Assembly: GCF_001006005.1 (NCBI RefSeq)
Contig: NZ_CP011254.1
Coordinates: 5,208,001-5,272,000, forward strand
From: Serratia fonticola
GTDB taxonomy: Bacteria; Pseudomonadota; Gammaproteobacteria; Enterobacterales; Enterobacteriaceae
Length of the DNA stretch: 64,000 nt
Direction: 5' to 3'
A program made the position numbers and the translations under genes. Shown piece by piece: positions 63,738 through 64,000 of this stretch (position 1 is its first letter; each line of letters starts with the position of its first letter). A model generated the notes under the pieces. That model was not told the origin of the DNA. It saw nothing but the letters and a program-made list of their open reading frames with translations, and did no database searches.

Positions 63738-64000
63738 GTGATTAGCGTTTTCGACATGTTTAAGATCGGCATCGGCCCGTCCAGCTCTCATACGGTTGGA
63801 CCGATGAAAGCCGGCAAACAGTTTGTCGACGATCTGGTAAACGAAGGCTTGATGCCTTCCGTCACGCGTGTTGCCGTCGATGTTTACGGCTCACTCTCAT
63901 TGACCGGTAAAGGTCACCATACCGATATCGCCATCATTCTCGGCCTGGCGGGCAATATGCCTGATACCGTCGATATCGATGGCATCCCGGGCTTTATTCG
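63738..64000 (+). CDS. sdaA: L-serine dehydratase SdaA (truncated by window end)
   Basis: GTG 63738 preceded by AAGGAG. The visible 87 residues MISVFDMFKIGIGPSSSHTVGPMKAGKQFVDDLV ... VAVDVYGSLSLTGKGHHTDIAIILGLAGNMPDTVDID match the start of the iron-sulfur serine deaminase that converts L-serine to pyruvate. The gene continues beyond the window. Confidence 0.95.
   Translation, partial: MISVFDMFKIGIGPSSSHTVGPMKAGKQFVDDLVNEGLMPSVTRVAVDVYGSLSLTGKGHHTDIAIILGLAGNMPDTVDIDGIPGFI

Overview
The window is enterobacterial chromosome, most likely Serratia. The core gene order (yebY-yebZ-yobA, ftnA, holE, exoX, ptrB, yebG, purT, yoaH, pabB, nudL, sdaA) follows the Escherichia/Serratia backbone, and the proline iminopeptidase is very close to my recollection of the S. 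marcescens enzyme. No rRNA, tRNA or CRISPR array was recognised.

Layout. 1-4.5 kb: a type VI secretion module on the + strand (VgrG, DUF4123 adaptor, GHSWGG-type lipase effector, lipoprotein that is probably its immunity protein). 4.7-20.3 kb: chromosomal genes, including an HD-GYP cyclic-di-GMP phosphodiesterase, an exported protein, a nitrilase-type amidohydrolase with a purine permease, an NlpC/P60 hydrolase, a ribose/inositol-type ABC importer, an XRE-cupin regulator divergent from azlCD, an exported double-SH3 protein, a pilin-fold protein without signal peptide, and a VanW protein.

20.4-40.6 kb: the umuC gene is cut exactly after the codon for its catalytic Asp101 by an 18,956-bp integrated element. 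The two halves (20387-21361 and 40318-40620) share ATCGAT at both junctions and rejoin in frame to 423 residues. The element has a three-gene tyrosine-recombinase module at one end: an intact recombinase, a recombinase-fold protein lacking the first catalytic Arg, and a truncated third gene. This resembles strand-biased circularizing elements. Its cargo is nested: an IS110 insertion, two unknown large proteins, an IS6-family element split by a complete 5,589-bp Tn3-family transposon (ATACT target duplication) that carries a metalloprotease-type effector, and a 1,102-residue toxin with an ADP-ribosyltransferase-like end. These two toxins share a nearly identical N-terminal leader but have unrelated C-termini.

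40.6-43.0 kb: intact umuD, a CigR-like protein, a 43-residue lipoprotein and cho. umuD and cho (and later yebG) each have a textbook LexA box. 43.2-47.8 kb: a group II intron 3' relic, a DUF4145 protein and an isolated holin/GH19 endolysin/Rz/Rz1 lysis cassette with small phage-associated genes. This is either a prophage remnant or a holin-based export system.

47.8-64 kb: conserved backbone for copper (yobA-yebZ-yebY), iron storage (ftnA), replication and repair (holE, exoX), peptidases (pip, ptrB), RNA (dbpA, yqfB), purine and folate synthesis (purT with a PurR box, pabB), nudL and the start of sdaA. Two families of short palindromic intergenic repeats are scattered through the window. One of them has become the last codons of pip.
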